Part shown: in pieces, positions 35,215 to 45,170 of the stretch | Layout: every line of letters begins with the position of its first letter | Position numbering within the stretch: the stretch's first letter is position 1 | NCBI GenBank assembly: GCA_963799815.1 | Contig: CAWCYG010000004.1 | Location: 372,001 to 436,000 of the forward strand | From: JBDTSW01 sp963799815 | Lineage (GTDB): Bacteria; Actinomycetota; Thermoleophilia; Solirubrobacterales; 70-9 | Length of the DNA stretch: 64,000 bases | Reading direction: 5' to 3' | Made by a program: the position numbers and the translations under genes | The notes under the pieces: model-generated | The model's database searches: none | Told to the model about the DNA's origin: nothing | Seen by the model: the letters and a program-made list of their open reading frames with translations, nothing else

Positions 35215-36195
35215 TCAGGCCGCGGGTGCCGCCACCCCGTAGATCGCGTCGATGTTTGCCTCCGCGACCCGCAGGGCCTTGTCGGGGCCGGCAACCGCGA
35301 CCAGCTCGTTCCACGGGTCCGGGGTGGCCATGTCGCACGGAAGGTCGGTGCCCATGACGACGTTGTCGACGCCGACCCGGGCGAACAAGAACTCGAGCGC
35401 CTGCCGGTCGTGCGTGAGGCAGTCGAATTTGACCTGCCCGAAGTAGTCGGCAGGGTCCTGGGGTGCCGAGTCGTCGTATGAACGCACCGTGCGCGCGTGC
35501 CGCAAACGCCCCGCCTGGTAGGCGACGTAGCCGCCCGAGTGGACGATCACGATGCGTAGGTCGGGGTGCCGGTCGAGCAGCCCGGACATGATCAACCGCT
35601 CGATCGCGATCGTCGTCTCCAGCATGTTCCCGATCACGTTGGTGAGATGAAAGTCGCTGAAGCCGGGATGCGGGTGCTGATACGCGGGGTGGAGCATCAC
35701 CGGGAGGCCCAGCGCCTCCGCCTCCGTCCAGAAGGGCTCTAGGATCGGGTCGTCGAGGCGCCGCTCGCCGGTGCTGGTGCCGATCTCCACCCCCGAGGCG
35801 CCCGCGGACTGCGCCTCGCGGAGCATCGCCGCCGCCGTGTCCGGATCCTGGAGGGGAACGGTCGCCATCCATCGAAGCCGCTCGGGCTGGCGGGTGTGCA
35901 TGTCCCGGAGGCCGAGGTTGACCAGCTCGGCGAGCTTCGCCCCCTGCGTAGGCTCGACGTCGTAGTAGAAGAACGGCGGGTCGACCGAGACGATCGCCGC
36001 ATCGAGCCCGTGCGCCTCCAGGTCCGCGACCTTGGCGTCGGCGTCGTAGAACGCGGGCTCGAGGGTGTACTCGCCCTCAGGCCCGCCGCTCAGGTGGCGG
36101 TCGCCCGTGACCGTGAGGCCGAACGCATCTCCCTCGCGCTCGAAGAACTCGACGACGCTCTCGGGGACGGCGTGGTTGTGGATGTCGGTCTTCAT
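35215..36195 (-). CDS. Amidohydrolase-2 family enzyme, ACMSD-like (copy A1)
   Basis: 326-residue metal-dependent TIM-barrel of the group that includes ACMSD and gamma-resorcylate decarboxylase. Metal ligands: H6 and H8 (IHNH), the His in MLHPAYQHPHPG, the His in IVIVHSGGYVAYQAGRLRHA and the Asp in VMGTDLPCDM. Decarboxylation or C-N/C-C hydrolysis are both possible; substrate unknown. Closest within the window to copy A2 at 52175. Divergent from the Dabb gene, with operator sites between. Confidence 0.85.
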   Translation of the reverse strand: MKTDIHNHAVPESVVEFFEREGDAFGLTVTGDRHLSGGPEGEYTLEPAFYDADAKVADLEAHGLDAAIVSVDPPFFYYDVEPTQGAKLAELVNLGLRDMHTRQPERLRWMATVPLQDPDTAAAMLREAQSAGASGVEIGTSTGERRLDDPILEPFWTEAEALGLPVMLHPAYQHPHPGFSDFHLTNVIGNMLETTIAIERLIMSGLLDRHPDLRIVIVHSGGYVAYQAGRLRHARTVRSYDDSAPQDPADYFGQVKFDCLTHDRQALEFLFARVGVDNVVMGTDLPCDMATPDPWNELVAVAGPDKALRVAEANIDAIYGVAAPAA

Positions 36196-36223
36196 CTTGA
36201 GGCTCCGTGGTCGGGGTGGGGCA

Positions 36224-36267
36224 AAGTGTCGCTAACGAAGTGTATTGTCGTTGTATTAGCGAGACTA
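36224..36267. promoter_or_regulatory. Operator pair in the divergent amidohydrolase A1 / Dabb 1 promoter
   Basis: Exact TAGCGAGACTA at 36257-36267, 18 nt before the Dabb 1 ATG, and one-mismatch TAGCGACACTT on the minus strand (36234-36224), 28 nt before the A1 ATG. Each divergent gene thus has a nearby site. The outer halves also form an inverted repeat TCGCTAA...TTAGCGA. Confidence 0.6.
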
Positions 36268-36285
36268 CATGGAGTTGAGGTGGAG

Positions 36286-36984
36286 ATGCTGCGTCATTCC
36301 GTGCTATGGATCATGCGCGAGCCGCTCTCGGAGAGCGCTCGCCTGAGGATGCTCCAGCGGCTGTCGTATCTGGGCACCGAGCCTCCCAGCGTGAGCTCCG
36401 GGGACTACGGCGCCGACCTCTTCGGTGGATCGGAGATCCTCCACAAGGTCCGGCCCTCCGAGCGCGTCCCGACCTGGCGTCGGGGGGTGGAGGGGCCGGC
36501 GTGCAACTACGACATGGCGCTCCACCTCGACTTCGCCGATTGGGGCGCCTTCCAGGAGTACGCGGTCGACGACCCCGCACACGCCCAGGCCTCGGACGCG
36601 AACGAGGCCGACAACTGGGATGAGCTCACCGCGAGGTGCGACTTCCACTACGACCGCGACGCGCCGCCCACGCACGCGGGCGAGGTCAAGCACGTCGCCA
36701 TGTTCCTCTGGGCCGACGGCGCCGCGGACGACGCGAAGGCCGCCGCGCGGGAAGGGATTGAGGGCCTCGCCGAGGCCGACGAGGTCGAATCCGTCCTCAT
36801 CGGTGACAACGTCGGAGAGTCGACGACGGCCTTCGACTGGATCATGGACCTTCGGATCTCGGATCGCGATGCGGCGGCCCGGCTGCTCGCAGGGCCGGCG
36901 TACCGGGAGGCGATGACGGCGGTGGCGGCGGCGACCATGTTCGAGTGGACGGCGCGGATGTCCCACGTGATGCACCGGCCGTGA
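36286..36984 (+). CDS. Tandem Dabb (ferredoxin-like alpha-beta barrel) domain protein (copy 1)
   Basis: 232 residues made of two Dabb-like halves. The first begins MLRHSVLWIM and ends ELTARCDFHYD with the NYDMALHLDFADWGAFQEY segment; the second begins VKHVAMFLWADGA and ends EWTARMSHVMHRP. Such small barrels dimerise and include stress proteins and aromatic-compound cyclases. Here enzyme or chaperone roles are both open. ATG 36286 has a GAGGTGGAG site. Paralogue at 47439. Confidence 0.75.
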   Translation: MLRHSVLWIMREPLSESARLRMLQRLSYLGTEPPSVSSGDYGADLFGGSEILHKVRPSERVPTWRRGVEGPACNYDMALHLDFADWGAFQEYAVDDPAHAQASDANEADNWDELTARCDFHYDRDAPPTHAGEVKHVAMFLWADGAADDAKAAAREGIEGLAEADEVESVLIGDNVGESTTAFDWIMDLRISDRDAAARLLAGPAYREAMTAVAAATMFEWTARMSHVMHRP

Positions 36985-37045
36985 CGGCGGCAGCGGGCCC
37001 TAGGAGCCGTTCGACTGCCGGTCCGCGGGCCGTCAGCCTCCCGGG

Positions 37046-37104
37046 CTTCGTTGCATCACTGACCGTGGTACGGTAGCGACGCTCTTTGGTCTTTAGCACT
37101 GCTA
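37046..37104 (+). promoter_or_regulatory. Promoter and tandem operators for amidohydrolase B1 and ABC set 2
   Basis: A -10 TACGGT (37069-37074) runs into TAGCGACGCTC (37074-37084, one mismatch). An exact TAGCACTGCTA (37094-37104) lies 20 bp further on. The -35 position at 17 nt spacing reads CTTCGT (weak). The layout repeats that at 30097-30131. Confidence 0.6.
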
Positions 37105-37135
37105 CCAAGGTCGCAGGAAGGGAGGGCGTTCCGCT

Positions 37136-38146
37136 TTGCCCGCCATCGACGTCCACACCCACGTGACCCCGCGCCGGTTCCGGGACGCGGTGGCCGACGG
37201 CGGGACCTGGCACGGGATCACCAACGAGGCGGGCGAGCTGGAGATCCCGAAGTTCTCCCTGTCCGCCACCGAGCGGGTGGCAGACATGGACGAGATCGAA
37301 GTGAGCGTCCAGATCCTGTCGCCGAACACCGCCTTCTACTGCTACGAGCGGGAGCCTGAGGACGCCCGCACAATCGCCCGCGAGTGCCTCGACGAGCTGG
37401 CCGAGATGCGTGACGAGTATCCGGACCGGTTTGCGATCGCGGGCACGGTGCCGATGCAGGACATCGACGTCGCCGTGGAGGAGCTGAGGCACGCTATGGA
37501 GCGCGGGGCCTGCGGCGTGATGATCGACGACCACGTCCTGGGAACGCCCTACGACGACCCGCGGTTCCGCCCCTTCTGGGAGGCGGCGGAGGAGCTGGGC
37601 GCGCTGCTTCTGTTCCACCAGGACAGCCCGACCCTGGTGGACGCGCGCACCGACCGCTTCGCGTTGTCGAATTCGGTCGGCAACCTGGTCGAGCGCGCGC
37701 TGACGTTCGGGGCGCTGGTCTTCGGCGGAGTGATGAACGAGTTCCCGGGCCTTCGGCCGGTCATGTGCCACGCCGGCGGCTACATCGCGTTTGGGATCGC
37801 GCGCATGGACAAGGCCTGGCAGGCCGGGCGCGACGGGATCCCTGGCTTCGAGGACGCCTGCGTGAACCTCGAACGGCCCCCAAGTGATTACCTCACGAGC
37901 TTCACCTACGACTGCTGCACGCACACGGGCGCCTCACTGCGCTTCCTCATCGACACCGTTGGCCTCGACCAGGTCGTCTTCGGCACCGATTATCCGGCCA
38001 AGATGATCCTCGGCGACGGGGGCCCCGGGTGGGTCGAGGCGCTCGACGAGCTCGACGCGGCTGAGAAGGCGGCAATTCTGTCGGAGAACCCGGCGCGGCT
38101 CCTGGAGTCGGCCGGGAAACGAGACCCGGAGCCCTCGGCTCCGTGA
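37136..38146 (+). CDS. Amidohydrolase-2 family enzyme, ACMSD-like (copy B1)
   Basis: 336 residues from TTG 37136. HxH motif IDVHTHVTPRRF at the N-terminus, LLFHQDSPTLVDARTDRF, VMCHAGGYIAFGIARMDKAW and VFGTDYPAKM supply the usual metal and catalytic residues. Longer HxH loop (GTWHGITNEAGEL) shared with copy B2 at 48161, which is more similar to it than the A copies. It heads an operon with the second ABC importer (binding protein 10 nt downstream), which implies that the imported compound or its product is the substrate. Confidence 0.85.
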   Translation: MPAIDVHTHVTPRRFRDAVADGGTWHGITNEAGELEIPKFSLSATERVADMDEIEVSVQILSPNTAFYCYEREPEDARTIARECLDELAEMRDEYPDRFAIAGTVPMQDIDVAVEELRHAMERGACGVMIDDHVLGTPYDDPRFRPFWEAAEELGALLLFHQDSPTLVDARTDRFALSNSVGNLVERALTFGALVFGGVMNEFPGLRPVMCHAGGYIAFGIARMDKAWQAGRDGIPGFEDACVNLERPPSDYLTSFTYDCCTHTGASLRFLIDTVGLDQVVFGTDYPAKMILGDGGPGWVEALDELDAAEKAAILSENPARLLESAGKRDPEPSAP

Positions 38147-38156
38147 GGAGGGGTCA

Positions 38157-39240
38157 ATGATGCGTACCCACAGGATCAGGCGGGCCGTCCCGGTCGCGCT
38201 TCTCGTCATGGCGGCGGCGCTGGGCGCCGCGGCGTGCGGGAGCTCGTCGGGAGGAAGCGACGAGGAGGGCGACAAGGGAACGATCAGGTTTGCGTTCTCG
38301 CCCGATCCGGCGTGGAACTGGATCGAGGATCAGGGAATCCTGGCCGAGATGGAAGAGGAGTCCGGGTACACCATCAAGAGGTTCGAGACCGAGGATGAGT
38401 TCGCGGCGTTCGCCGGCGGGCACGCCGATATCGTCTCGACGGGTACGTACGAGACCCCGGTCCTCGAAGACGAGACAGGCGTCACGACCGTGACGATCGG
38501 CAAGTTCAACCGCGCCCAGGACATCGCCGTCTCCGACCCCGCTAACGGCTACGAGACGTTCGACGACCTGCCGGAGGGCTGCAAGGTCGGGGTCGAGTCG
38601 TTCGAGGGCTCGAGCCTCGTCTGGCAGGCCCTGATCGCCGACATGCACGGTCGTGAGCTCGCGCAGGGCTCGGACGATCTCGAGATGGCCGTCACCGACT
38701 TCGAGGTCACCCCGGAGCTCGTCACGAAGGGCGACCTGTGCGCGGGCCTGACGGCAATGACGACCTCGATCCCGTACCTCATGGACGAGAGCGTCAACGT
38801 GATGTACGACGGCAGGAACGCGTCGCTGCTCTACGAGCAGGAGTACGAGCCGGGCCACGAGGGGATGAACAGCAACAACTTCGTCACCCTCGAGAGCTGG
38901 TACGACGAGCACCCGGGCGAGGTCGCGTTCTTCCTCGAGGTCTGGGACGTCGCGATGCAGGAGTGGAAGGCGCACCGCGACGAGATCATCGAGGGGGATC
39001 CCGAGAACTTCGGCTACACGAACGATCGAGGAGATGAAGTTCGTCCAGGATTACTTCGAGAACACGTATGACAACTTCCTGGACACCGTGTACCTCGACC
39101 CGGAGTGGATCGAGGGAGAGATGGGCGTGAACGACATCCTCCGCGACGCGGAGATCGTCCCGGCGGATGCGCCGGATCCGATCTACGTCTGCATCGATCC
39201 CGAGACCGGCGAGGAGAGCTGTCGCTTCCCTGAGTCGTAG
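38157..39240 (+). CDS. ABC transporter substrate-binding lipoprotein, NMT1/SsuA-like (copy 2; apparent +1 frameshift)
   Basis: About 360 residues with one base removed. Lipobox AAAC at about residue 24, a Ser/Gly/Glu linker, then IRFAFSPDPAWNWIEDQGIL, GGHADIVSTGTYETPVLEDE and NSNNFVTLESWYDEHPGEVA, closely parallel to copy 1. The frame shifts near 39024; the second frame continues IEEMKFVQDYFENTYDNF to the stop at 39240. Copy 1 has the same order (KFMQDYVDNVFDF), which supports the join. Confidence 0.83.
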
Positions 39241-39270
39241 GACGCGGGGCGTCTCCCGTAGCGACCTTCG

Positions 39271-40170
39271 ATGGCGGTAGACACCGACCTCGAGACCCAG
39301 CTACGGGAGACGCAGCCCACGCCGGGCCCGTCCGCGCTCGGGACCGAGAAGCAGGCGGTGTCCCGGCGGCGCCAGGCGACGCTGCTCTCGCTCGTGGGCG
39401 CCGCCGGGCTGCTCGCCGCGTGGGCGATCGCGAGCGCGGCTACCGAGACCGAGTTTCAGCTCCTGCCGCCGCCCTGGGAGGTCGCGGACCGGATGTGGGG
39501 CTTCATCGTCGGCGACCCGTCCCGCGGGGTCGAGCCGGGGACCGTGTTCGTGAACTTCTGGGACACGCTTCCGCAAGACGATGCTCGGCTTCCTCGGGGC
39601 GGTCGCCGCTCGGGATACCGATCGGCGTCCTGATGGGCCGCTACCGCTACGCGAAGAACTACTTCTTCGACTTCGTCTACCTGTCCGCGAACGTTCCGCT
39701 CATCGTCTACTCGATCCTCGCGGTGGTCCTCTTCGGGCTCGGCGATATCGGCCCGGCGGTGGTCGTCGGCCTGCTCGTCCTGCCGGACATCGCCCTCAAC
39801 GTGGCGGCGGGCGTCGAGGGGGTCGACCGGCAGACTGCTGTCGATGAGCCGCGTGTACGGGCAGCCGGCGCGCCCCGCGCTGCGCAACATCGTGTGGCCG
39901 TCGTTCCTGCCCTTCCTGTTCTCCGCCTCACGAGCCTCGTTTGCGGCGTCGTGGAAGCTCGCGACGCTCGCGGAGACATTCGGCGGCACGACAGGCGTCG
40001 GGGTTCAGATCCGTAAGGCGTTCCAGAGCTTCGCCGTGGCGGACATGCTCGCCTGGATGATGTTCTTCGTCATCTTCGTCGTCTTCGTGGAGCGCGTCGT
40101 GCTGATACGACTCGAGCGCCACGCCTTCCGCTACCGGCTGCAGAGGGATGAGGATGTCCTCCGGTTCTGA
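39271..40170 (+). CDS. ABC transporter permease, SsuC/TauC type (copy 2a; three apparent +1 frameshifts)
   Basis: Removing three bases (near 39573, 39610 and 39836) restores about 298 residues. The pieces read LLPPPWEVADRMW and FVNFWDTL, then RKTMLGFLGAVAA, then GIPIGVLMGRYRYAKNYFF through NVAAGVEGVDRQ, then LSMSRVYGQPARPALRNIV to the end. Each matches copy 1a in order. Three shifts in one gene either reflect poor local consensus or a true pseudogene; the intact downstream genes favour the first. Confidence 0.75.
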
Positions 40171-41125
40171 CGTCGCGACAGCACCCAAGGAGGAGCTGGG
40201 CGAGAAGGCGCCGACCCCGCGGACCGCGGCGGCGATGGGCCGGTTGAAGTCGGTCCTGCTCTCCGACCGCACCGCGCGGTGGACGGCGCGGCTCACCCTG
40301 TTGGTGATCTGGCAACTCGTGGGCGAGCTCAGCGACCGAATGCCGACGCCCGTCGACACCCTCAACTTCATCATCGACGAGTTCCAGCGCCCGTTCGAGG
40401 GAACTGAGGCCACGTGGTGGAACAACCAGGTCGTCCAGAACACGTACCTGACCCTGGAGCGGACTGCCCTTGGCATGTTCTGGGTGATCGTGATCGGCCT
40501 TCCGCTCGGCTATGCGATGGGCACCTTCTGGAGGGCCCAGGCCACCTTCACCGACATCGTCATGGTGGGCCTGGCACTGCCCGGCTACATCTGGGCGCTG
40601 TTGTCGCTGATGTGGTTCGGGTTCAGCGTCACCGCCCCGGTGTTCACCGTCGCGGTGTCCGCAACTCCGGCGCTCGTGGTTTTCGTGATGCGCGGAACGC
40701 TTGCGATCCCACGCGAGCTGCGGGACATGTCGCAGGCCTACGAGGTGCCGTTCCTGGACCGCGTTCGCAACCTCATCCTCCCGTCGATGGCGGGGGCCGT
40801 GATCGCGGGTGTGCGCCTCGCGATCCTGGCGGGCTGGGGGCTCGTGCTGGTCACCGAATGGTTCGGGCTGACCGACGGCGCGGGCCAGCAGTCGCGCAGC
40901 TGGTACGACGCCGCGAACTTCGACGGCCTGATGGGCTGGGCGCTGATCATTATCGTCATCATCATCGTCTTCGACCGCGGCGTGATCGAGCGGATCGACC
41001 GCCGGGCGCACAAGTGGCGCGGAACCATCGGGGACTTCGGCACGTCGCGAGGCGGCCGAGATGAGAGCTTTGGACATGACACCCACGCCGACGATCATCA
41101 GGAGGTAGGGACTTGGCATCGCTGA
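40148..41125 (+). CDS. ABC transporter permease, SsuC/TauC type (copy 2b)
   Basis: 325 residues, about six helices. EAA-loop region LRDMSQAYEVPFLDRVRNLI and LPSMAGAVIAGVRLA. Parallel to copy 1b but with a longer N-terminus and a charged tail (GHDTHADDHQEVGTWHR) that overlaps the ATPase start by 13 nt. Confidence 0.87.
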   Translation: MRMSSGSDVATAPKEELGEKAPTPRTAAAMGRLKSVLLSDRTARWTARLTLLVIWQLVGELSDRMPTPVDTLNFIIDEFQRPFEGTEATWWNNQVVQNTYLTLERTALGMFWVIVIGLPLGYAMGTFWRAQATFTDIVMVGLALPGYIWALLSLMWFGFSVTAPVFTVAVSATPALVVFVMRGTLAIPRELRDMSQAYEVPFLDRVRNLILPSMAGAVIAGVRLAILAGWGLVLVTEWFGLTDGAGQQSRSWYDAANFDGLMGWALIIIVIIIVFDRGVIERIDRRAHKWRGTIGDFGTSRGGRDESFGHDTHADDHQEVGTWHR

Positions 41126-41913
41126 AGGCCGTCGACGTGGTCAAGGAGTTCCCGCCGCCGACCAAGGACCAGCCCGTCGTGCGGGCCCTGGACGGGATCG
41201 ACTTCGAGATGAGCGGGAAGAGCTTCGTCTCGATGGTCGGGCCGTCCGGCTGCGGGAAGAGCACCTTCCTGAACATCGTCTCTGGCGTCGAGACGCCGAG
41301 CACCGGGACCATCGAGGTGAAGGCCGACGACGGCGGCAGGGCGAAGCTCGGGTATGTGTTCCAGGACGCCCGGCTCCTTCCTTGGCGCACCGTGCTCGAC
41401 AACCTGATCTACGTCCAGCCGAAGGCGAACAAGACGGCCGAGTACGTACAGCCGTACCTCGACCTGGTCGGGCTCAGCGGGTTCGAGAGGATGTACCCGG
41501 CGCATCTCTCCGGTGGGATGCAGCAGCGTGTGGGGATCGCCCGCGCGTTCTCGGTCGAGCCCGACCTGCTGCTGATGGACGAGCCCTTCAGCCATCTCGA
41601 CGCGATCACGGCCCGCACGATGCGCGAGGAGCTTCAGAGCATCTGGGAGCAGAAGAAGCGGACCGTCCTCTTCGTCACGCACGACGTTCTCGAGGCGGTG
41701 CAGCTATCGGACCGGATCATCATCCTGGAGTACGGCGGGCGCAACTTCGCCGACATCGCCGTCGACCTGCCGTACCCCCGGCTTCAGACCGACCCCGCCG
41801 TCTCGACGATGCAGTCCGAGATCCTCGCGGTGTTCGAGGAGATGGAAAGCCGGCGGGTGACACTCGATCCCCGGATCGTCGAGAAGGCGGAGAGCAGCGC
41901 CGCCGGCGCCTAG
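41113..41913 (+). CDS. ABC transporter ATPase, SsuB/TauB type (copy 1)
   Basis: 266 residues. Walker A GPSGCGKST, Q-loop GYVFQDARLLPW, signature LSGGMQQRVGIARA, Walker B LLLMDEPFSHLD and switch His in FVTHDVLEA. TTG 41113 follows AGGAGGTAGGG at good spacing. Energises permeases 2a/2b and perhaps 1a/1b. Its end overlaps the convergent SDR gene by 4 nt. Confidence 0.92.
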   Translation: MASLKAVDVVKEFPPPTKDQPVVRALDGIDFEMSGKSFVSMVGPSGCGKSTFLNIVSGVETPSTGTIEVKADDGGRAKLGYVFQDARLLPWRTVLDNLIYVQPKANKTAEYVQPYLDLVGLSGFERMYPAHLSGGMQQRVGIARAFSVEPDLLLMDEPFSHLDAITARTMREELQSIWEQKKRTVLFVTHDVLEAVQLSDRIIILEYGGRNFADIAVDLPYPRLQTDPAVSTMQSEILAVFEEMESRRVTLDPRIVEKAESSAAGA

Positions 41914-42695
41914 AGCATGATCCGGCCGCCGGCCACGTCCAGCGTGACGCCGGTGAGCCAGCCCGCCGAGTCGGAGACGAGGAAGAGAGTTGCCAGGGCG
42001 CAGTCCTCCGGGGTGCCGATCCGCCCCAGTGGCGACATCTCCGCGACCTTCTGGAGGCCCTCATCGTCCATGATCCGCTCGACCCGCTCCGACGTCACGG
42101 TCGCGGGCGCGATCGAGTTGACGCGGATGTTGTGGGGGCCGAGCTCTTTGGCCACGTGGCGCGTGAACTGGACGACGCCGGCCTTCGCGGCCGCGTAGGA
42201 CGCCGTGAGCAGCTTGTCGAGGTAGCGCCCGCCGTTCGATGCCATCGTGACGATCACGCCGCTCCGGCGCTCGATCATCCCGGGGATTACGGCCCGCACG
42301 GCCAGGAACGTGGAGGTGAGGTTCCAGTCGATCACCTCGCGCCACTCGGCCTCGGAGGTCTCCTCGATCGGGGTGAACGCGCCGAAGCCGCCGGCGTAGG
42401 GCAGAAGGATGTCGATCGGGCCGAGCTCCGTCTCTACCTGGTCGCGGACCCGCTCCACCTCGGCGAGCTCGCCGACGTCGGCGGCGACGCCGGTGGCGTT
42501 GGCGCCACCGGCCCGGAGCTCCTCGACGACCGCGTCGATCCCCTCCTGCGAGCGGGCGTTGACGGCCACCTTGACGCCGTTGGCGGCAAGCATCCGCGCG
42601 GTCGAGGCTCCGATCCCCTTCGAGCCCCCCGTCACCAGGGCGACCCGGCCTGCGAGATCCGGGTAGGTGGGGATGGGGCGCGGCTCGGAGGGCAC
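41910..42695 (-). CDS. Short-chain dehydrogenase/reductase
   Basis: 261 residues, classical SDR: cofactor motif TGGSKGIG, the serine strand VTMASNGG (the catalytic Ser position) and YAAAK as the Tyr-Lys pair; C-terminal GVTLDVAGGRIML. Oxidises or reduces an unknown alcohol/ketone. Third gene of a reverse-strand operon with a hydroxyacid dehydrogenase and M24 enzyme 1. Confidence 0.88.
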   Translation of the reverse strand: MPSEPRPIPTYPDLAGRVALVTGGSKGIGASTARMLAANGVKVAVNARSQEGIDAVVEELRAGGANATGVAADVGELAEVERVRDQVETELGPIDILLPYAGGFGAFTPIEETSEAEWREVIDWNLTSTFLAVRAVIPGMIERRSGVIVTMASNGGRYLDKLLTASYAAAKAGVVQFTRHVAKELGPHNIRVNSIAPATVTSERVERIMDDEGLQKVAEMSPLGRIGTPEDCALATLFLVSDSAGWLTGVTLDVAGGRIML

Positions 42696-42700
42696 CGTGG

Positions 42701-43675
42701 TCAGGACCCCGAGAGGACCTCGGCGTTGATCGGGCGGTCCGGGGGCTCGCCCGTGAAGGCCCGTGCGACCTCCTCGGCCGCGCGCCGTTGCAGCTCCGCC
42801 TGTGCCTCGACTGAGTAGAAGGCCATGTGAGGGGTGAGGATCGCGCGCGGATGGTCGCGCAGCGGGTGGTCGGGCGCCGGCGGCTCGTCCTCGGTGACGT
42901 CGAGGGCGACCCCGCCCAGCTTCCCGGAGTCGAGCGCCTCAGCCGCGGCGTCCGCGTCGACGAGCGGGCCGCGCGCGGTGTTGACGATGATCGGCGCCCG
43001 GTGCATCCCAGCGATCGACTCTGCGCCGACCAGGTGGCGGGTCTCCTCGGTCAACGGCACGTGCAGGGAGACGAAGTCCGCCTCGGCGACCGCCTCGGCG
43101 AAGCTGTCCGAGCGATCGGCCGGGACCCGCGACCAGTCCTCGACGAAGGGGTCGAAGCCGACCGTCTCGATCCCGAACGCCCGCGCCCGCTCGGCGACCC
43201 GACGGCCGACCCCGCCGACTCCGATCACCGCCAGCCGGCGCCCGGCCAGGCGGTGAACCGCTCCCTGAGGGACCGTCCAGTCGCCGTCGCGCACCGCGAG
43301 GCCCGCGTGGTGGACGCCCCGGGCCAGCGCGAGCAGGAGCGCCATCGAGTGATCGGCGACCTCGTCGAGACAGTAGTCCGGGACGTAGGTCACGAGGAGC
43401 CCGCGCTGGGTCGCCGCCTCGATGTCGATGTTGTCGTACCCGATGCCGTAGCGGGAGATCACCTTGCAGCCGCCGTCGGCGGCGGCCGCGACGACCGATG
43501 CAGGGATCTTCGCGAAGCAGACGAGCATCGCGTCGGCGCTTCCCGCTGCCTCGACCAGCTCGGCCTCGCTCGTGCCCTCGGCCAGCTCCACCTCGGCGTC
43601 GAGCGGCTCGAGGATCGAGCGCTCAGTCTCGAGGTCCGCGAAGACGTGGTCGGTTACGAGGACCCGACGCGCCAT
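42701..43675 (-). CDS. D-isomer-specific 2-hydroxyacid dehydrogenase (copy 1)
   Basis: 324 residues. NAD motif GVGGVGRRVAERA, catalytic Arg in NTARGPLVD, Glu in DVTEDEPP and His in LTPHMAFYS. C-terminal-binding-protein-like subgroup. Reduces a 2-oxo acid or oxidises the D-hydroxy acid; substrate unknown. It lies 5 nt before the SDR and 6 nt after M24 enzyme 1. Confidence 0.9.
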   Translation of the reverse strand: MARRVLVTDHVFADLETERSILEPLDAEVELAEGTSEAELVEAAGSADAMLVCFAKIPASVVAAAADGGCKVISRYGIGYDNIDIEAATQRGLLVTYVPDYCLDEVADHSMALLLALARGVHHAGLAVRDGDWTVPQGAVHRLAGRRLAVIGVGGVGRRVAERARAFGIETVGFDPFVEDWSRVPADRSDSFAEAVAEADFVSLHVPLTEETRHLVGAESIAGMHRAPIIVNTARGPLVDADAAAEALDSGKLGGVALDVTEDEPPAPDHPLRDHPRAILTPHMAFYSVEAQAELQRRAAEEVARAFTGEPPDRPINAEVLSGS

Positions 43676-43681
43676 CCGGGG

Positions 43682-45008
43682 CTAGGAGAGCGCGTAGTCG
43701 TAGAACGGGTGGCGCGTGAACAGCACCGGCCCGTCCTTCGTCACCAGCAGGTTCTCCTCCAGGCGGACCGTCTGCTCGAGGCCGGGGTGGCCGGCGAACG
43801 TCTCGGCCGCGAAGTACATGCCCTCCTGCAGCTCGACCGGGTAGTCGAGCGAGTACGCGCGCGAGATCCACATCCCCTCGTAGAGCGAGAGGCCGATCGA
43901 GTGCGCGAACTGCTGCAGGGTGACCGTGCCGTACTCGTCGTCGGCGTACTTCGGGAACTTGGCGGCGACGTCGGCGGTGGTGTTGCCGGCCTTCATCATC
44001 TCGATCGCCGCGTACATCGACTCGTAGCACTCCTTGTAGAGGTCCTGTCTCCTTTTGCGTCATCGTGCCGTCGACCTTGAAGGTGCGCACGAAGTCGACG
44101 AAGTAGCCGCCCGGGCCGACCGCGTTCTGATCGACGATCACGAGGTCGCCCTGGCGGATGACCTTGTCGGTGTGCCAGCGCCGGTAGGGGCTGGTGTTGC
44201 CGCCAGAGGCGACGATGATGTCGTAGACGAAGTCGAAGCCCTGCTCATAGAGGTACTCGTTCACCTTCGCCGTGATGTAGCTCTCCTTCACGCCCGGCTT
44301 CAGCCATTCGTTCTCGATCTTCCAGAACGAGGTGTCGCCGATCGCGCTGGAGATCTTCAGGCACTCGATCTCGTCGGGGGTCTTGATCACGCGGGCGCCC
44401 GACATCGCGGGCCAGGCGCTCGTGGTCTTCAGGTTCTTGCGCTCGAAGGCGGCGGCCGCGGACGGGTCGTAGATGTCGACCCCGATCGGCTCGTTCTCGA
44501 CCCCGTCCTCCTTGAGGACCTCGATGATCGAGTCGGCCATCCGGTCGACCATCATCTCCTCGGCGGTCTCCGCCCACTTCCAGGTGATCGCGGGGCGGAT
44601 GTTGCCGTTGAGCCAGGGAGCGTCGATCTTGGCGCACTCCAGGTCTGAGCCCGCGGTCTCGAACAGGACCGGCTCGCCGTCGCGCGGGAGGACGCAGTAG
44701 CGGATGAAGATGTTGTTCTTCCAGTTGCCCTGGAAGACGCCCGTGATGTAGCGGACGTTCTCGCCGACGAAGCAGACGAGCGCGCCGAGGTCGTGCTCCT
44801 CCATCTTCATCCGGGCGCGCGCCAGGCGGTCCCGCCGCAGCCGGTCGAAGTCGACTCGGCCCTGCCAGTCGGTCCCGGTCGTGCTGTAGACGCGCCGGGG
44901 CTCGAACTCGTGCGGCTTGCCGAGGAAGCCGAGGTCCATGCCCTTTCCGAACGGCGTCAGGCCGTTGGACCCCTGCTGAGCTTGGCTGTGAGTGGGCGGT
45001 TCGAGCAT
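43682..45008 (-). CDS. M24-family (creatinase/prolidase fold) enzyme 1 (apparent +1 frameshift)
   Basis: About 441 residues with one base removed. Creatinase-like N-terminal domain from about TDWQGRVDFDRLRRDRLARA to the INNN..CVL region, then the pita-bread domain with metal ligands D (VIVDQNAV), D (FVDFVRTF), H (FAHSIGLSLYE), E (FAAETFAG) and E (VRLEENLLV). The frame shifts near 44048-44056 beside an A4 run, between TMTQKE and QDLYKECYESMYAA. Members include aminopeptidases, creatinase and the DMSP lyase DddP; the activity cannot be told. First gene of the reverse operon. Confidence 0.8.
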
Positions 45009-45106
45009 CCCTCGGTGCCCCTTCCTTGAGTCGTGTTAGTCCGACCGGGAGTCAAGGCTCGTGCGCACAGAGAACAGCACTAGTAATGACTCTGGCCTAA
45101 ATCGTG

Positions 45107-45140
45107 TAGCGATACTACACAACTACAGAACCACTGTCCA
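45107..45140 (-). promoter_or_regulatory. Promoter and operator of the M24-1/hydroxyacid dehydrogenase/SDR operon
   Basis: On the minus strand: -35 TGGACA (45140-45135), 17 nt, -10 TAGTAT (45117-45112), which is also the first half of the exact dyad TAGTATCGCTA (45117-45107). The flanks extend the symmetry to GTGTAG-CGATA-CTACAC. A bound protein would cover the -10. Confidence 0.65.
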
Positions 45141-45170
45141 GTGTGCCTGCGCGCGCAGGCGGCCGATAAA

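Noticed and set aside
36985..37135. Riboswitch or structured RNA leader before amidohydrolase B1
   Set aside because: The 151-nt gap is explained by a promoter and tandem dyads; no recognisable riboswitch core was found.
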